The position numbers and the translations under genes were made by a program. The notes below the pieces were generated by a model. The model searched no databases, was not told the origin of the DNA, and was given only the letters and a program-made list of their open reading frames with translations. A stretch of 64,000 nt of DNA from Pseudomonas sp. 10S4 (lineage in GTDB: Bacteria; Pseudomonadota; Gammaproteobacteria; Pseudomonadales; Pseudomonadaceae): assembly GCF_034344865.1 (NCBI RefSeq), contig NZ_CP133774.1, positions 4,836,001 through 4,900,000 of the forward strand, read 5' to 3'. This document shows, in pieces, positions 34,385 to 42,883 of the stretch (positions within the stretch are counted from its first letter, which is position 1; the number at the start of each line of letters is the position of its first letter).

Positions 34385-37126
34385 ATGAGCCAGACCGTAA
34401 CTCCAGGGCAATTGCAGCAGTGGCTGTTCGACGGGCAGGAAATTGCCCTGTTTGACGTGCGTGAGCATGGTCAATATGGCGAAGCCCATCTGTTTTTCGG
34501 GGTGAACCTGCCCTACAGTCGCCTGGAGTTGGAGGTCTGGCGTCTAGCGCCGAATCCACAAGTGCGGCTGGTGATCTACGATCAGGACGGCGGCGACGTT
34601 GCGGCGCGTGCGGCCCAGCGTTTGCGGGCGCTGGGCTATGCTCGCGTGCATGTACTCGATGGTGGTGCCGATGGCTGGCAAGCTGCCGGATTTCAGTTGT
34701 TTGCCGGTGTGCATGTGCCTTCCAAGGCATTTGGTGAGTTGGTGGAGGAGGCCAGCCATACGCCGCATATCACCGCCACGGAGTTGGCCCAATGGCAGGC
34801 CCGGGGCGAACCGTTGGTGGTGCTCGACGGTCGGCCGTTCGATGAGTATCGCAAGATGACAATTCCCGGCTCGGTCTGCTGCCCGAATGGCGAACTGGGC
34901 TATCGCGTCCACGATCTGGTGCCGGACGAGAGCACGCCGATTGTGATCAATTGCGCCGGTCGAACCCGCAGCATTATTGGCGCGCAGACGCTGATTAACC
35001 TGGGGGTGAAGAACCCGGTTTATGCACTGGAGAACGGGACTCAGGGCTGGTATCTGGAAGACTTTCAGCTGGAGCATGGCAGCACACGGCGCTATGCCGA
35101 TGAGGCGTCATCTGATGCCTTGCCGGCTCAGCGGTTGGCCGCCGCGCAACTGGCGCAAAAGGCTGGAGTGAAAACCGTGGCGGCGACACAGGTTGAGCAG
35201 TGGTCAAGGGATGCCGGTCGCAGCCTGTTTCTGTGTGATGTGCGCACTGCCGAGGAGTTTGCCGCCGGCAGCCTGCCGGGCGCGCAACACACGCCGGGTG
35301 GGCAGTTGATTCAGTCCACTGATTTGTATGTCGGCGTGCGCCAGGCACGGTTGGTGCTGATCGACAGCGATGGCGTGCGGGCGCCGATTGTGGCCAGTTG
35401 GCTGCGTCAGTTGGGGCATGAGGCGTATGTGCTTGAGGGCGGTGCGAGCAGTTCTTTGGCATTGCCAGTACTCGAAGTCGCCGCACCTGAAGTGTTGCCA
35501 TTGATCAGCGTCCAGGCATTGGCCGATGCGCTGAGGGACGCCGCCGTTGCACTGATTGATTTGCGCCCGAGCATGAGCTATCGAAAAGGTCATATCGGCG
35601 GGGCGCGTTGGTCGATCCGTTCGTTGCTCGCAGCCGAGGTCGCCGGTGAATTGCGGCCATTGGTGGTGCTGGCCGACGATCCGCAACTGGCGGCTTTCGC
35701 GGCACTGGAATTGCCCGAATACCAACGCCAGCAAACCCGGCTGCTGGACGGTGGCCTCGACGCCTGGCGCGCGGCGGGTTTCGCGGTGGAGGAAACGGTC
35801 AATACACCGCTCAATGAACAGTGCATCGATTTCCTGTTCTTCACCCACGACCGCCACTCCGGCAACAAGGATGCGGCGCGGCAATACCTGGCCTGGGAGA
35901 TCGGTTTGCTGGCGCAAATGAGCGAAGACGAAATCGCCAGCTTAAAGCCGCTGCAAGAGAAAAAGTCCAGGGTTCGTACCCAGCTCATTCATTTGGCACG
36001 CACCGAAAAGGGCAATGGCGGTCGCGCCGTCAACGTCCCCGTCACGCGGTTAAGTACGGTGCTGTTCGACAACCTCGCGCAAATGCGTGACGCCCGTTCC
36101 CGGCGCGACCATGAGCGAGTGCTGAGCTATGGCGCTCGCGGCAACCCAACGGCATTCGCCCTGGAAGATCTGGTCACCGAACTTGAGGGCGGTTATCGCA
36201 CCCGCTTGTTTGGCACCGGCCTGGCAGCGGTCGCCCAGACGTTCCTGGCCTACCTGCGGCCCGGCGACCATGTGCTGATCACCGACGCGGTCTACTCGCC
36301 GGTAAGGCGCCTGGCCCGAGAGTTTCTACAGCCGTTCGGCATTCAGGTCAGCTACTTCGCGCCTGACGCCCGCGACCTGCACATGCAGCTGCAAGCCAAC
36401 ACCAAAATGGTCTACACCGAAGTGCCTGGTTCGCTGTTGTACGAACTCTGCGACCTGCCGGCCATCGCCGCCCTGTGCAAGCCGCGCGGCATCTTGCTGG
36501 CCGTGGACAATACGTGGGGCTCAGGCTACTTGTATCGACCGCTGACCCTCGGTGCCGACATCTCGATCATGGCGCTGACCAAATACGTGAGCGGTCACAG
36601 CGACGTGGTCATGGGCAGTGTCTGCACCCGGCAAGAAGCCTGGCAACCGCTGGCGGCCATGAGCGACGCCTTCGGCAGCGCTGTCAGCCCCGATGACGCC
36701 TACCTGGTGCTGCGCGGCGCCCGAACCCTGGCGTCACGCCTGGATGTTCATGAACGCCAGGCCCTGGAAATCGCACACTGGTTGCAGGCTCATCCGCAGG
36801 TGAAACGGGTGTTCCACCCGGCATTGCCCGATCACCCCGGCCATGACGTGTGGCAGCGTGACTTCAAGGGCAGCAATGGTTTGCTCTCGTTCGAGCTGCA
36901 CGACGCCAACGCGAGCTACGTCGAACGTTTCATCGACGGGCTTCAGCTGTTCGGGTTGGGTGCTTCTTGGGGCGGCTATGAAAGCCTGATCACCGTCGCT
37001 GAACTCAAGGAACGTGACAGCGCACAGGATCGCGCACTGAATCCGGTGCTGCGCTTGCATATCGGGCTGGAAGATGTCGAAGCGTTGATCGAGGATCTGG
37101 AGCGGGGATTCGCTGCTGCGAGGTAA
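34385..37126 (+). CDS. Fusion of four rhodanese modules with a cystathionine-lyase-type C-S lyase
   Basis: A 913-residue protein. Residues 1-480 hold four rhodanese repeats (LFDVREHGQYGEAH, VLDGRPFDEYRKMTIPGS, LCDVRTAEEFAAGSLPG, LIDLRPSMSYRKGHIGG). Only the second has a loop cysteine (VINCAGRTRS, about residue 187); the others read YDQDGG, IDSDGV and LADDPQ. From about 530 a Cys/Met-metabolism PLP enzyme follows, with the PLP lysine in MALTKYVSGHSDVVMGS (about residue 735). A lyase releasing thiol or persulfide fused to a sulfurtransferase suggests direct sulfur hand-off. The junction is in frame; an indel merging two genes (possible second start at the M in LLAQMSEDE) is the alternative. Confidence 0.85.
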   Translation: MSQTVTPGQLQQWLFDGQEIALFDVREHGQYGEAHLFFGVNLPYSRLELEVWRLAPNPQVRLVIYDQDGGDVAARAAQRLRALGYARVHVLDGGADGWQAAGFQLFAGVHVPSKAFGELVEEASHTPHITATELAQWQARGEPLVVLDGRPFDEYRKMTIPGSVCCPNGELGYRVHDLVPDESTPIVINCAGRTRSIIGAQTLINLGVKNPVYALENGTQGWYLEDFQLEHGSTRRYADEASSDALPAQRLAAAQLAQKAGVKTVAATQVEQWSRDAGRSLFLCDVRTAEEFAAGSLPGAQHTPGGQLIQSTDLYVGVRQARLVLIDSDGVRAPIVASWLRQLGHEAYVLEGGASSSLALPVLEVAAPEVLPLISVQALADALRDAAVALIDLRPSMSYRKGHIGGARWSIRSLLAAEVAGELRPLVVLADDPQLAAFAALELPEYQRQQTRLLDGGLDAWRAAGFAVEETVNTPLNEQCIDFLFFTHDRHSGNKDAARQYLAWEIGLLAQMSEDEIASLKPLQEKKSRVRTQLIHLARTEKGNGGRAVNVPVTRLSTVLFDNLAQMRDARSRRDHERVLSYGARGNPTAFALEDLVTELEGGYRTRLFGTGLAAVAQTFLAYLRPGDHVLITDAVYSPVRRLAREFLQPFGIQVSYFAPDARDLHMQLQANTKMVYTEVPGSLLYELCDLPAIAALCKPRGILLAVDNTWGSGYLYRPLTLGADISIMALTKYVSGHSDVVMGSVCTRQEAWQPLAAMSDAFGSAVSPDDAYLVLRGARTLASRLDVHERQALEIAHWLQAHPQVKRVFHPALPDHPGHDVWQRDFKGSNGLLSFELHDANASYVERFIDGLQLFGLGASWGGYESLITVAELKERDSAQDRALNPVLRLHIGLEDVEALIEDLERGFAAAR

Positions 37127-37175
37127 GCGTGTGCGCTTTGCGTCGCGTCGGCAGCGAATCGGTGATGAGCGTCAG

Positions 37176-37385
37176 TTATCGATGGTTGTCGCTTTTGGCC
37201 GGGTCTGCGTTGCGCCGATCCGGGCCAGCGGGGTTGCCAGTGTCCACCAGTCTTCTCTCGACCAGCACATTCTGCAGCGCCTGGCGGGCCACCGGGTCCA
37301 ACTGATGTTCACGTTCCTTGAGTTCAAGCAGGATGGGACTGGACCAAGTGCGATAGGTTTTTTCGGCGGTTCGAACGGGTGTCAT
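37176..37385 (-). CDS. Small hypothetical protein
   Basis: A 69-residue frame beginning MTPVRTAEKTYRTWSSPILL, rich in charged residues. AAGGAGAGATAG directly precedes the ATG, which makes it more credible than the plus-strand frame covering the same bases. Family unknown. It is convergent with the fusion gene and divergent from the next small gene. Confidence 0.5.
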   Translation of the reverse strand: MTPVRTAEKTYRTWSSPILLELKEREHQLDPVARQALQNVLVERRLVDTGNPAGPDRRNADPAKSDNHR

Positions 37386-37412
37386 CTATCTCTCCTTGAT
37401 AAGGCGCTAGCG

Positions 37413-37643
37413 ATGAAGCAGCGGCTGATTGATGAGGTAGAAACGTTAGTTGAGGAACGGGGTTGTTGCCAGTCGACTATCTGCCCCTGGCATAGTGATG
37501 GAGTCCTTATTGTTGATCCTTTGCCCGGCGTCATGTCCACGCTCACGGAAGATGCCGCGGCCACTCTGCAGAAAAAACTGACGCTCAGGGTCTCGGCGGC
37601 ACTCCTTCAAAACTTTCAGTCATCAGGGATCTGTACAACGTAG
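37413..37643 (+). CDS. Small hypothetical protein with CxxxxC motif
   Basis: A 76-residue frame (MKQRLIDEVETLVEERGCCQ...) with CCQSTICPWHSDG in the middle, which could be a metal or redox site. AAGG lies about 12 bases upstream, a little far. The frame continues open upstream of this start, but that part is antisense to the better-supported 37176 gene. Confidence 0.4.
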   Translation: MKQRLIDEVETLVEERGCCQSTICPWHSDGVLIVDPLPGVMSTLTEDAAATLQKKLTLRVSAALLQNFQSSGICTT

Positions 37644-37659
37644 AGGGAGCGCTTGCCGC

Positions 37660-37689
37660 ACGCCTCATTAATACGAGTAATGAGGCGTG
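37660..37689. terminator. Hairpin between convergent small genes
   Basis: ACGCCTCATTA and TAATGAGGCGT form a strong stem with a short loop; there is no good T-run. It separates the 37413 and 37708 genes, which converge. Confidence 0.5.
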
Positions 37690-37707
37690 AGAGAAGTGGG
37701 TGTCAGA

Positions 37708-37905
37708 TCAGGCGCAGGCCTGGCCGACGTGGTTGTCTTGTGCCCCGGCGATGAGGTGCAGTGGTATGTGCGGTGGCGCATCCAGTGAGGGAACCTCGAT
37801 ATTGCCCACTATTTGCACGTGTCGCTCAGTCAGCGCGGTCGACTCTTCTTCCTTTGCCTTAGCCATTCTCGCGTGGTTCATTGCGATTTCGTTGAGAGTT
37901 GACAC
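37708..37905 (-). CDS. Small hypothetical protein
   Basis: A 65-residue frame starting at GTG with GGGAG 8 bases upstream. It begins MSTLNEIAMNHARMAKAKEE and ends DNHVGQACA. The N-terminal half is a probable charged helix. Family unknown. Confidence 0.45.
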   Translation of the reverse strand: MSTLNEIAMNHARMAKAKEEESTALTERHVQIVGNIEVPSLDAPPHIPLHLIAGAQDNHVGQACA

Positions 37906-38192
37906 GTTACATCTCCCGGTGACTGACCAAGCGTATCGCTGGAGTCCTTAAGCGTTGATTTGATTGCAGTCGCGTCAGAATTACGTCGCTCTGGGGCTGC
38001 TAGGACCGGGCAATGCAATCCCTAAGCCAGATGGCGTCAGGTATTGGGCACCATGCTTTTATGGGCGACGAATGGTGCCGGGTCAACGTGCACCGACCGT
38101 CAGACCGCCTGAATTATCGATACTGGCCCCACTCCATAGGGTGAGGAGCAATTGTTCCTCGATGGCGGTGAACTCCGGCCAGAGGCAAGTTA

Positions 38193-38378
38193 ATGACATC
38201 ATTCGAAGACTTCCGCATCAAATCGCAAGCGCTTTTGATCGAGTTGGATGCCGCGACTATGGGAATGATGACGCTAGTGACATCTAAATGTGTTTCCGGA
38301 CCGGAATGGGACGCTGCGACCAAAAGACAACACGATGCCTATGAACGCTGGAACGCTTTCCTCAATATTCCTGGCTAG
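38193..38378 (+). CDS. Small hypothetical protein, paralogue of the 38779 gene
   Basis: A 61-residue protein (MTSFEDFRIKSQALLIELDA...) strongly similar to the 38779 product: both share DFRIKS, LDAAT, SGP-W and KRQHDAYE-WNAF. The start is supported by the shared MTS N-terminus and a purine-rich GAGGCAAG upstream. Function unknown; probably a cytoplasmic helical protein. Confidence 0.65.
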   Translation: MTSFEDFRIKSQALLIELDAATMGMMTLVTSKCVSGPEWDAATKRQHDAYERWNAFLNIPG

Positions 38379-38445
38379 CCGGCAACGCGGTTTGTTTGCG
38401 ATTCGGGCGTAAAATGGCAATGCACTTCATCAAGAGGAGCAGCAC

Positions 38446-38637
38446 ATGGACGCCGACCAAGTGAATAAGCAAGCGACGGAGCAACGAGTTTGGGATCGAT
38501 ACTTCTGCGCCGCATTGATTGCGGAAAGCAATCTGACGGCACCGGTGGTAGGAGAAGCCACTCACCAAGACCGGCAGAACCTGTTGGTTGAACGGGCCAA
38601 AGCGCTCGCCGACAAAATGATGGCAAACCGAAAATAA
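38446..38637 (+). CDS. Small hypothetical protein
   Basis: A 63-residue protein starting MDADQVNKQATEQRVWDRYF and ending RAKALADKMMANRK. GAGGAG lies 6-11 bases upstream of the ATG and a terminator follows. It lies between the two paralogous small genes. Family not recognised. Confidence 0.6.
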   Translation: MDADQVNKQATEQRVWDRYFCAALIAESNLTAPVVGEATHQDRQNLLVERAKALADKMMANRK

Positions 38638-38641
38638 ACAG

Positions 38642-38665
38642 AGCCCAGCCATCGCGCTGGGCTTT
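38642..38665 (+). terminator. Short hairpin terminator
   Basis: AGCCCAGC and GCTGGGCT arms with a six-base loop, followed by TT only, 4 bases after the 38446 gene stop. Confidence 0.6.
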
Positions 38666-38778
38666 GCACATCTGGCCGGTACCGATGATCGGATGTTGTG
38701 AATCATTCACCTTATTCGCGCTCAATGATGCTGAAGTATTTACTTCTCGGTGACGGTAGCGTCAATGGGGTTAAGGCA

Positions 38779-38982
38779 ATGACATCAGTCGACGATTTCA
38801 GGATCAAATCGCATGCGCTGCTGGCGGATCTCGATGCTGCAACAACGGAAATGATGGAGCTGATTTCATCCCGCTCTGTGTCAGGGCCGGCATGGGAGGA
38901 CGCCGTCAAGCGCCAGCACGACGCCTATGAGCACTGGAATGCTTTTATTAATAGTCGTGATGGGCGTGATCCGCCTGATTGA
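38779..38982 (+). CDS. Small hypothetical protein, paralogue of the 38193 gene
   Basis: A 67-residue protein (MTSVDDFRIKSHALLADLDA...). The start at 38779 is set by the shared MTS..DFRIKS N-terminus and the TTAAGGCA leader, rather than an upstream ATG at 38698. Its C-terminus (INSRDGRDPPD) extends past the paralogue. Function unknown. Confidence 0.62.
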   Translation: MTSVDDFRIKSHALLADLDAATTEMMELISSRSVSGPAWEDAVKRQHDAYEHWNAFINSRDGRDPPD

Positions 38983-39021
38983 CCACTCTGCGGTGCCATT
39001 GAGGAGTCCATCGAGAATGCC

Positions 39022-39702
39022 TCACCGCGCTGCCACGATCAGTTCAGGCCCCTGATTGTGCACATTGCCAACGGCCATATCGACCTTGAACCATTCGAAG
39101 CCTTCGCAAGGCTCGGCCTGTAGAAGTGCCATCTGCTCAGCACGCTCCTTGGGCGTGGCCGGGTTCAGCCATTCCCGGGCCAGTTGCGCTGAAAGCGTCA
39201 CGGGTTGGCGGTCGTGGACGTCCACCATACCGCCAGCGCTGTCGGCGGTGATGATGACGAACCCGTCATGTTCATCCGGTTCATGTTCGTACCTTGGGTA
39301 CTGACCAATCGCTGCGCAGAGGATCGGCGCGCGATCCTTGCGGCGGATCAGGTAGGGCTGTTTCTTCGGGCCACCCTCATAGACCCACTCAAACCAATTG
39401 TCGATCGCGATGATCGCGCGATGCGGCCAGATCGTTTTGAAGAATGGGCCATGGGCGACTTTCTCGACCCGGGCGTTGATCGGCGTGGTGTGGTCCTTCG
39501 ACCAATGAGGTCGCCATCCCCAGCGCACCCTGTCGGCGTGCAGCACATCGCCTTCCTGGTGGAAGAGGGCGAGTTGAGTGGTCGGCGCGGCGTTGTAGTA
39601 TTCCAGCGGCAGGTCGCCGACGGTATTGATCAGGGCGTTGGGAATACTCAGGGCAGCTACGAAGTCGTGAATGCCTCGGTACTGGGAAAGTCGTCCGCAC
39701 AT
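39022..39702 (-). CDS. SOS-response-associated protein, SRAP/HMCES/YedK family
   Basis: A 226-residue SRAP protein. Catalytic Cys2 (MCGRLSQYR) becomes the N-terminus after Met removal. NARVEK (Asn), NWFEW (Glu) and VHDRQPV (His) complete the site. The family forms a DNA-protein crosslink with abasic sites in single-stranded DNA, protecting replication forks. The length is normal and the gene is monocistronic. Confidence 0.95.
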   Translation of the reverse strand: MCGRLSQYRGIHDFVAALSIPNALINTVGDLPLEYYNAAPTTQLALFHQEGDVLHADRVRWGWRPHWSKDHTTPINARVEKVAHGPFFKTIWPHRAIIAIDNWFEWVYEGGPKKQPYLIRRKDRAPILCAAIGQYPRYEHEPDEHDGFVIITADSAGGMVDVHDRQPVTLSAQLAREWLNPATPKERAEQMALLQAEPCEGFEWFKVDMAVGNVHNQGPELIVAAR

Positions 39703-39891
39703 GATCGGATCCTCCGCCTGTACCTTCAGCGTAGACCAGTGCTTGGGTGGTTATTATGAAGTTGGGCCGGCACGATTGTTTCGACTCAGGCATCTATCAG
39801 TGGGAGTGCATGCGGCGGGCCCTGGGTCGGTGACTAACTTTTCGCGATAGCGTCTATGACGCAGGCAATGGAAAAGTAATAAGGAAATTAC

Positions 39892-40098
39892 GTGCTACGC
39901 AAGCTCATATTGATATTGGCCATTTCACAATTGAGTGGCTGTGCCTGGATTGCTGCCAATTCCTACGGGTCCATTTCCTGTTTTAACGGAACGGAATTCG
40001 AGTTCAAAGAGATGATGCCTTTAGTGGGGCCGTTCATCATTCTCGACCTTCCCTTTACGTTGCTGGCAGACACGCTATCGGTTCCTGCTTGCTTGTAA
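39892..40098 (+). CDS. YceK/YidQ-family small lipoprotein (first copy)
   Basis: A 68-residue protein from a GTG start with AAGGAAATTAC upstream. The lipobox is LSGC (Cys about 17), and the C-terminal PFIILDLPFTLLADTLSVPA matches the YceK/YidQ pattern of predicted small lipoproteins. The 40227 gene is a divergent duplicate with a near-identical leader (AGTAATAAGGA). Confidence 0.75.
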   Translation: MLRKLILILAISQLSGCAWIAANSYGSISCFNGTEFEFKEMMPLVGPFIILDLPFTLLADTLSVPACL

Positions 40099-40226
40099 CC
40101 GCCTGCCAATCGCTGCCTTCATGTGAATACCCAGGCCCGCGCCAGGCGACGGCTTGGGTTTGTTGTATCAACAGAGCATTGTCGCGACGGGACTCCGCTC
40201 GCGGATGAAAGTAATAAGGACGTTAC

Positions 40227-40463
40227 GTGTTTCGGAACGTGATTTTGTTGGCCATGTTCGCCTGTTTAACTGGGTGCATGGCGGTAGCGATGAGAATGGA
40301 CTACGAGCACCCATGCCCCTATACGGGTGTGCGTTTTGACTGGTGGTTAGTCGGCACATCCCACGGAAAACTAATCCCCTTTTTACTCATTGATGCGCCG
40401 TTTTCGTTGGTGGTCGATACGGTATTTTTTCCCTTCGAGTATCAGTACAGCTGCAACATTTAA
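40227..40463 (+). CDS. YceK/YidQ-family small lipoprotein (second copy)
   Basis: A 78-residue protein from GTG, leader AAGGACGTTAC. Lipobox LTGC (Cys about 17), then YTGVRFDWWLV and IPFLLIDAPFSLVVDTVFFP as in the YceK family. It pairs with the 39892 gene as a tandem duplication, though the sequences have diverged. Confidence 0.75.
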   Translation: MFRNVILLAMFACLTGCMAVAMRMDYEHPCPYTGVRFDWWLVGTSHGKLIPFLLIDAPFSLVVDTVFFPFEYQYSCNI

Positions 40464-40928
40464 TTTGATGCCGGCGTTCGTTCGCATCGCGATGTGATCT
40501 ACGCGGGGTGCTACCCCTGGCTTTGCCTGTGGGTCGACGCCAGAGCGTTCGTACAGAGGAAAAGTAAATTTGAGGGGGCGGGCGGGTTTTTGTTTTCATA
40601 TTTCAGTTGAGGACTATTGGTCCTGTTTTCAAGAACGAGCGTATGTTTCGTATTCCTAAGGATAGTGTGGTGGCATTTTTGGAAGGTCTTCCGGAGCAAG
40701 CAGTCATCCAACTGCTTTAGTTTATAGGTGGTGCTGGGTTTGGATTGTCCGTACGGGTACTTTAGGTAATTGTTGATGGTGACGTTTCGTGATATCTCAA
40801 CGAGGGCGCGACACGCAGCATCCACTAAAGAACGGGTATTGAAATCGACCAGCGCTGATACAGCAGAGCTGCTGCTCAGTGCGTTGAGCGACTGCTATAG
40901 TCGCTTCCTTTCAGGATGAGGAAGAATT
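40464..40928. other. Intergenic region, possible gene remnant
   Basis: There is no supported gene. A short plus-strand frame at 40643-40720 (MFRIPKDSVVAFLEGLPEQA...) stops at TAG and then continues in frame for 14 further codons, so it may be a remnant. GC is lower than the chromosomal average here. Confidence 0.35.
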
Positions 40929-41285
40929 ATGCGACCGCTGATGGGGGCGCTGGCTTCAGCATTGTTGGCTGGGTGTTCAAGTGTTGGAGATATCAGGCAA
41001 ACACCACCGGTGCTCGATTTGGTATCTACTCGCACGCCTAAGGTTGTGGCTGAGTGCATCCGTGATGGATGGCAAAGCACGCAGTTAATTGGCGGGAGTA
41101 TTGGAGGCCTTTTACAGACGTCAGGTGATCGCTATACGGTCCTGGCACCAAATGCTGAAATGCCCTGGCATTTGGTTGATATCGACCCAACACTCACCGG
41201 ATCCGTTGTTCGTTATCGATTCTTTCGCACATGGCAATCTCCCTCCGATCGAATATCCGGCGTCGTAAAAATTTGTGTGAGATGA
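40929..41285 (+). CDS. Small lipoprotein, function unknown
   Basis: A 118-residue protein with lipobox LLAGC (Cys 16) and a body containing VVAECIRDGWQSTQLIGGSI and a C-terminal KICVR. GATGAGGAAGAATT gives the RBS. I do not recognise a family. It lies in a run of lipoprotein genes (39892-41757) on the same strand. Confidence 0.7.
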   Translation: MRPLMGALASALLAGCSSVGDIRQTPPVLDLVSTRTPKVVAECIRDGWQSTQLIGGSIGGLLQTSGDRYTVLAPNAEMPWHLVDIDPTLTGSVVRYRFFRTWQSPSDRISGVVKICVR

Positions 41286-41349
41286 AAATGCTATCTCGAA
41301 TTTGGCACGCTGAAATACAGCATCAAAAATTTATGGAAGAGGACGAGTC

Positions 41350-41757
41350 ATGCGGATTTTGATAGGGGCGGTGGCGTTGACTCTACTTAGTATCGCGGGG
41401 TGTTCCACCTCACCCGTTTCAGCTGAAAATGCAGCGTCAGTACCGGCGTCGAGGCTTTTCGCGTTTTCTGAAAAGAATGAATCTCAGCTTGTGGTAACGA
41501 GAGATGAGGGCATTGTCGGGTCTGAAATTCGTTTCATTTTGCATATTGATGGAATGCCGGCAGCTGAGTTTCATCCGGGTGAGGTAGCCCGATTTGGCCT
41601 TACTCCGGGCAGGCATGTCCTCGGGTTGAGTACTTGGGTAATGTTTGGGACATCTTCCGTCGCTGAATCCGAGATTGAATTAAAAACTGGCGAGTCTGTT
41701 CGGCGGAGGATTTCAATGAGTAGCGGGGATTTTTACTTGACTCCCACAGCCTACTAA
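41350..41757 (+). CDS. Small lipoprotein, function unknown
   Basis: A 135-residue protein, signal MRILIGAVALTLLSIAGCST (Cys 18). The body is predicted mostly beta (ESQLVVTRDEGIVGSEIRFI, then GLTPGRHVLGLSTWVMFG), resembling small PEGA-like folds. A terminator follows 11 bases after the stop. Family not recognised. Confidence 0.7.
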   Translation: MRILIGAVALTLLSIAGCSTSPVSAENAASVPASRLFAFSEKNESQLVVTRDEGIVGSEIRFILHIDGMPAAEFHPGEVARFGLTPGRHVLGLSTWVMFGTSSVAESEIELKTGESVRRRISMSSGDFYLTPTAY

Positions 41758-41767
41758 AAATTCATAA

Positions 41768-41792
41768 CGCCCGCTTCGGCGGGTTTTTTATT
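41768..41792 (+). terminator. Rho-independent terminator
   Basis: CGCCCGC-TTC-GGCGGG hairpin with a T6 run, just after the 41350 lipoprotein gene. Confidence 0.9.
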
Positions 41793-42009
41793 GCCGGAGA
41801 TCGGACAAGCCAAAGATTCCCACCGAAGCGCCCGTTCGGATACACAGCAATTGGGTGCGATAGTCGGGCGAAGGTTGGGTGACGAGTTGCAGGGTTTGGG
41901 GGCGTACGGTCGGCAGGACGCCAGGAAAGAGGCGAGTGTTTCGGAACTACGTTGACGGGGTAGGGGGCTGCGTCCTACTGGATTAGGTCCGCAACCCGAA
42001 ACGTCAATC

Positions 42010-42273
42010 TTATTTTTGCCAGTTATCAATGAGCCATTTGAGTATTTCAGCCCGCTTTTGAACGGAGCCAGGCAGCTTGGTTTTAATCAGGCGCTCGGCG
42101 TTCAGAGCTTGATCTTTGTCTGCGCAGATACTGTTAAGGAAGCGCAGTACCTCATAGCCTTCGTCCCGGTCTACTTCGTCTCGATCCAGTTTGCCGGTGT
42201 AATTCCGGTTGTCCCCCGAATCTGCCGACCAAGTGTACTTGTAGGCGAGTTGGCTCTTCGTGATTGCAGACAT
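42010..42273 (-). CDS. Hypothetical protein
   Basis: An 87-residue acidic-basic protein starting MSAITKSQLAYKYTWSADSG and ending LKWLIDNWQK, with AAGGGAGAG before the ATG. The YEVLRFLNSICADKDQALNA part looks helical. No family recognised. Confidence 0.6.
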   Translation of the reverse strand: MSAITKSQLAYKYTWSADSGDNRNYTGKLDRDEVDRDEGYEVLRFLNSICADKDQALNAERLIKTKLPGSVQKRAEILKWLIDNWQK

Positions 42274-42644
42274 GTTCTCTCCCTTGAGGTAATGGCTAGA
42301 TGCCTCTAGCCCAACAAGGTTGTAATAAATCCAGACAGTTTTGCAATAGTAATTTTTTGGTCATGCGTTTCAGTCCGCGTAAAACCTGCTTCAGAAGCCG
42401 CAAGTTATTTGATTTTGGAATGAAGAAAAGGCAGCCAGGAGGTTTGAGCCGCGAGGCCTGTAAAAAGCCCAAGCGCCAATGGCACGGGGATATATCTCAT
42501 GTTGACCTGCGTCTTTTCCTGGCAGATTCGTGCGCCTCAACCCAGTTCGATAGTTCCAGGATGGCAGCCTCAAGGGTGAGTTGTTTTTTCGTGGATCTCG
42601 CAACGGGGAAGCGAGTAGCGCTGATTTCACCAAACGCCAGAAAC

Positions 42645-42670
42645 GAAAAAGCCCTGACTAGTCAGGGCTC
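42645..42670 (-). terminator. Rho-independent terminator (leftward)
   Basis: GAGCCCTGACTAGTCAGGGC (minus strand) forms a near-perfect hairpin followed by TTTTT. It ends the leftward PL7 transcript. Confidence 0.85.
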
Positions 42671-42678
42671 TAACGTAT

Positions 42679-42830
42679 TCAAACTTTCTTCCAGACCGAA
42701 AACGCACCATTGTCGAAGACGAACGACTGGCAGACATCGGCGGAAATGCCGATGTCATCCTGGCACAGACGTCATCCCTGTCGTCTTCCAGCGCCACAGT
42801 TTCGGCGGCGTAGGGCCTAAGCATATCCAT
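42679..42830 (-). pseudogene. Small frameshifted ORF downstream of the PL7 gene
   Basis: MDMLRPYAAETVALEDDRDD (one frame) and QDDIGISADVCQSFVFDNGA through FSVWKKV-stop (another) run together with one indel near 42755. The terminator just after the stop supports a real gene end. It is about 50 residues if repaired, acidic, and its family is unknown. Confidence 0.3.
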
Positions 42831-42883
42831 CGCGTTTTTTCGACCTGATGTGGCAGGCCGCCAGTAAATAGCCGGAGCACAGA

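Noticed and set aside
37131..37412. N-terminal extension of the 37413 frame
   Set aside because: Overlaps antisense to the 37176 gene, which has a much better RBS; the upstream start has none.
42300..42848. Plus-strand 182-codon frame opposite the PL7 region
   Set aside because: It crosses the leftward terminator hairpin and has no RBS or recognisable motif.
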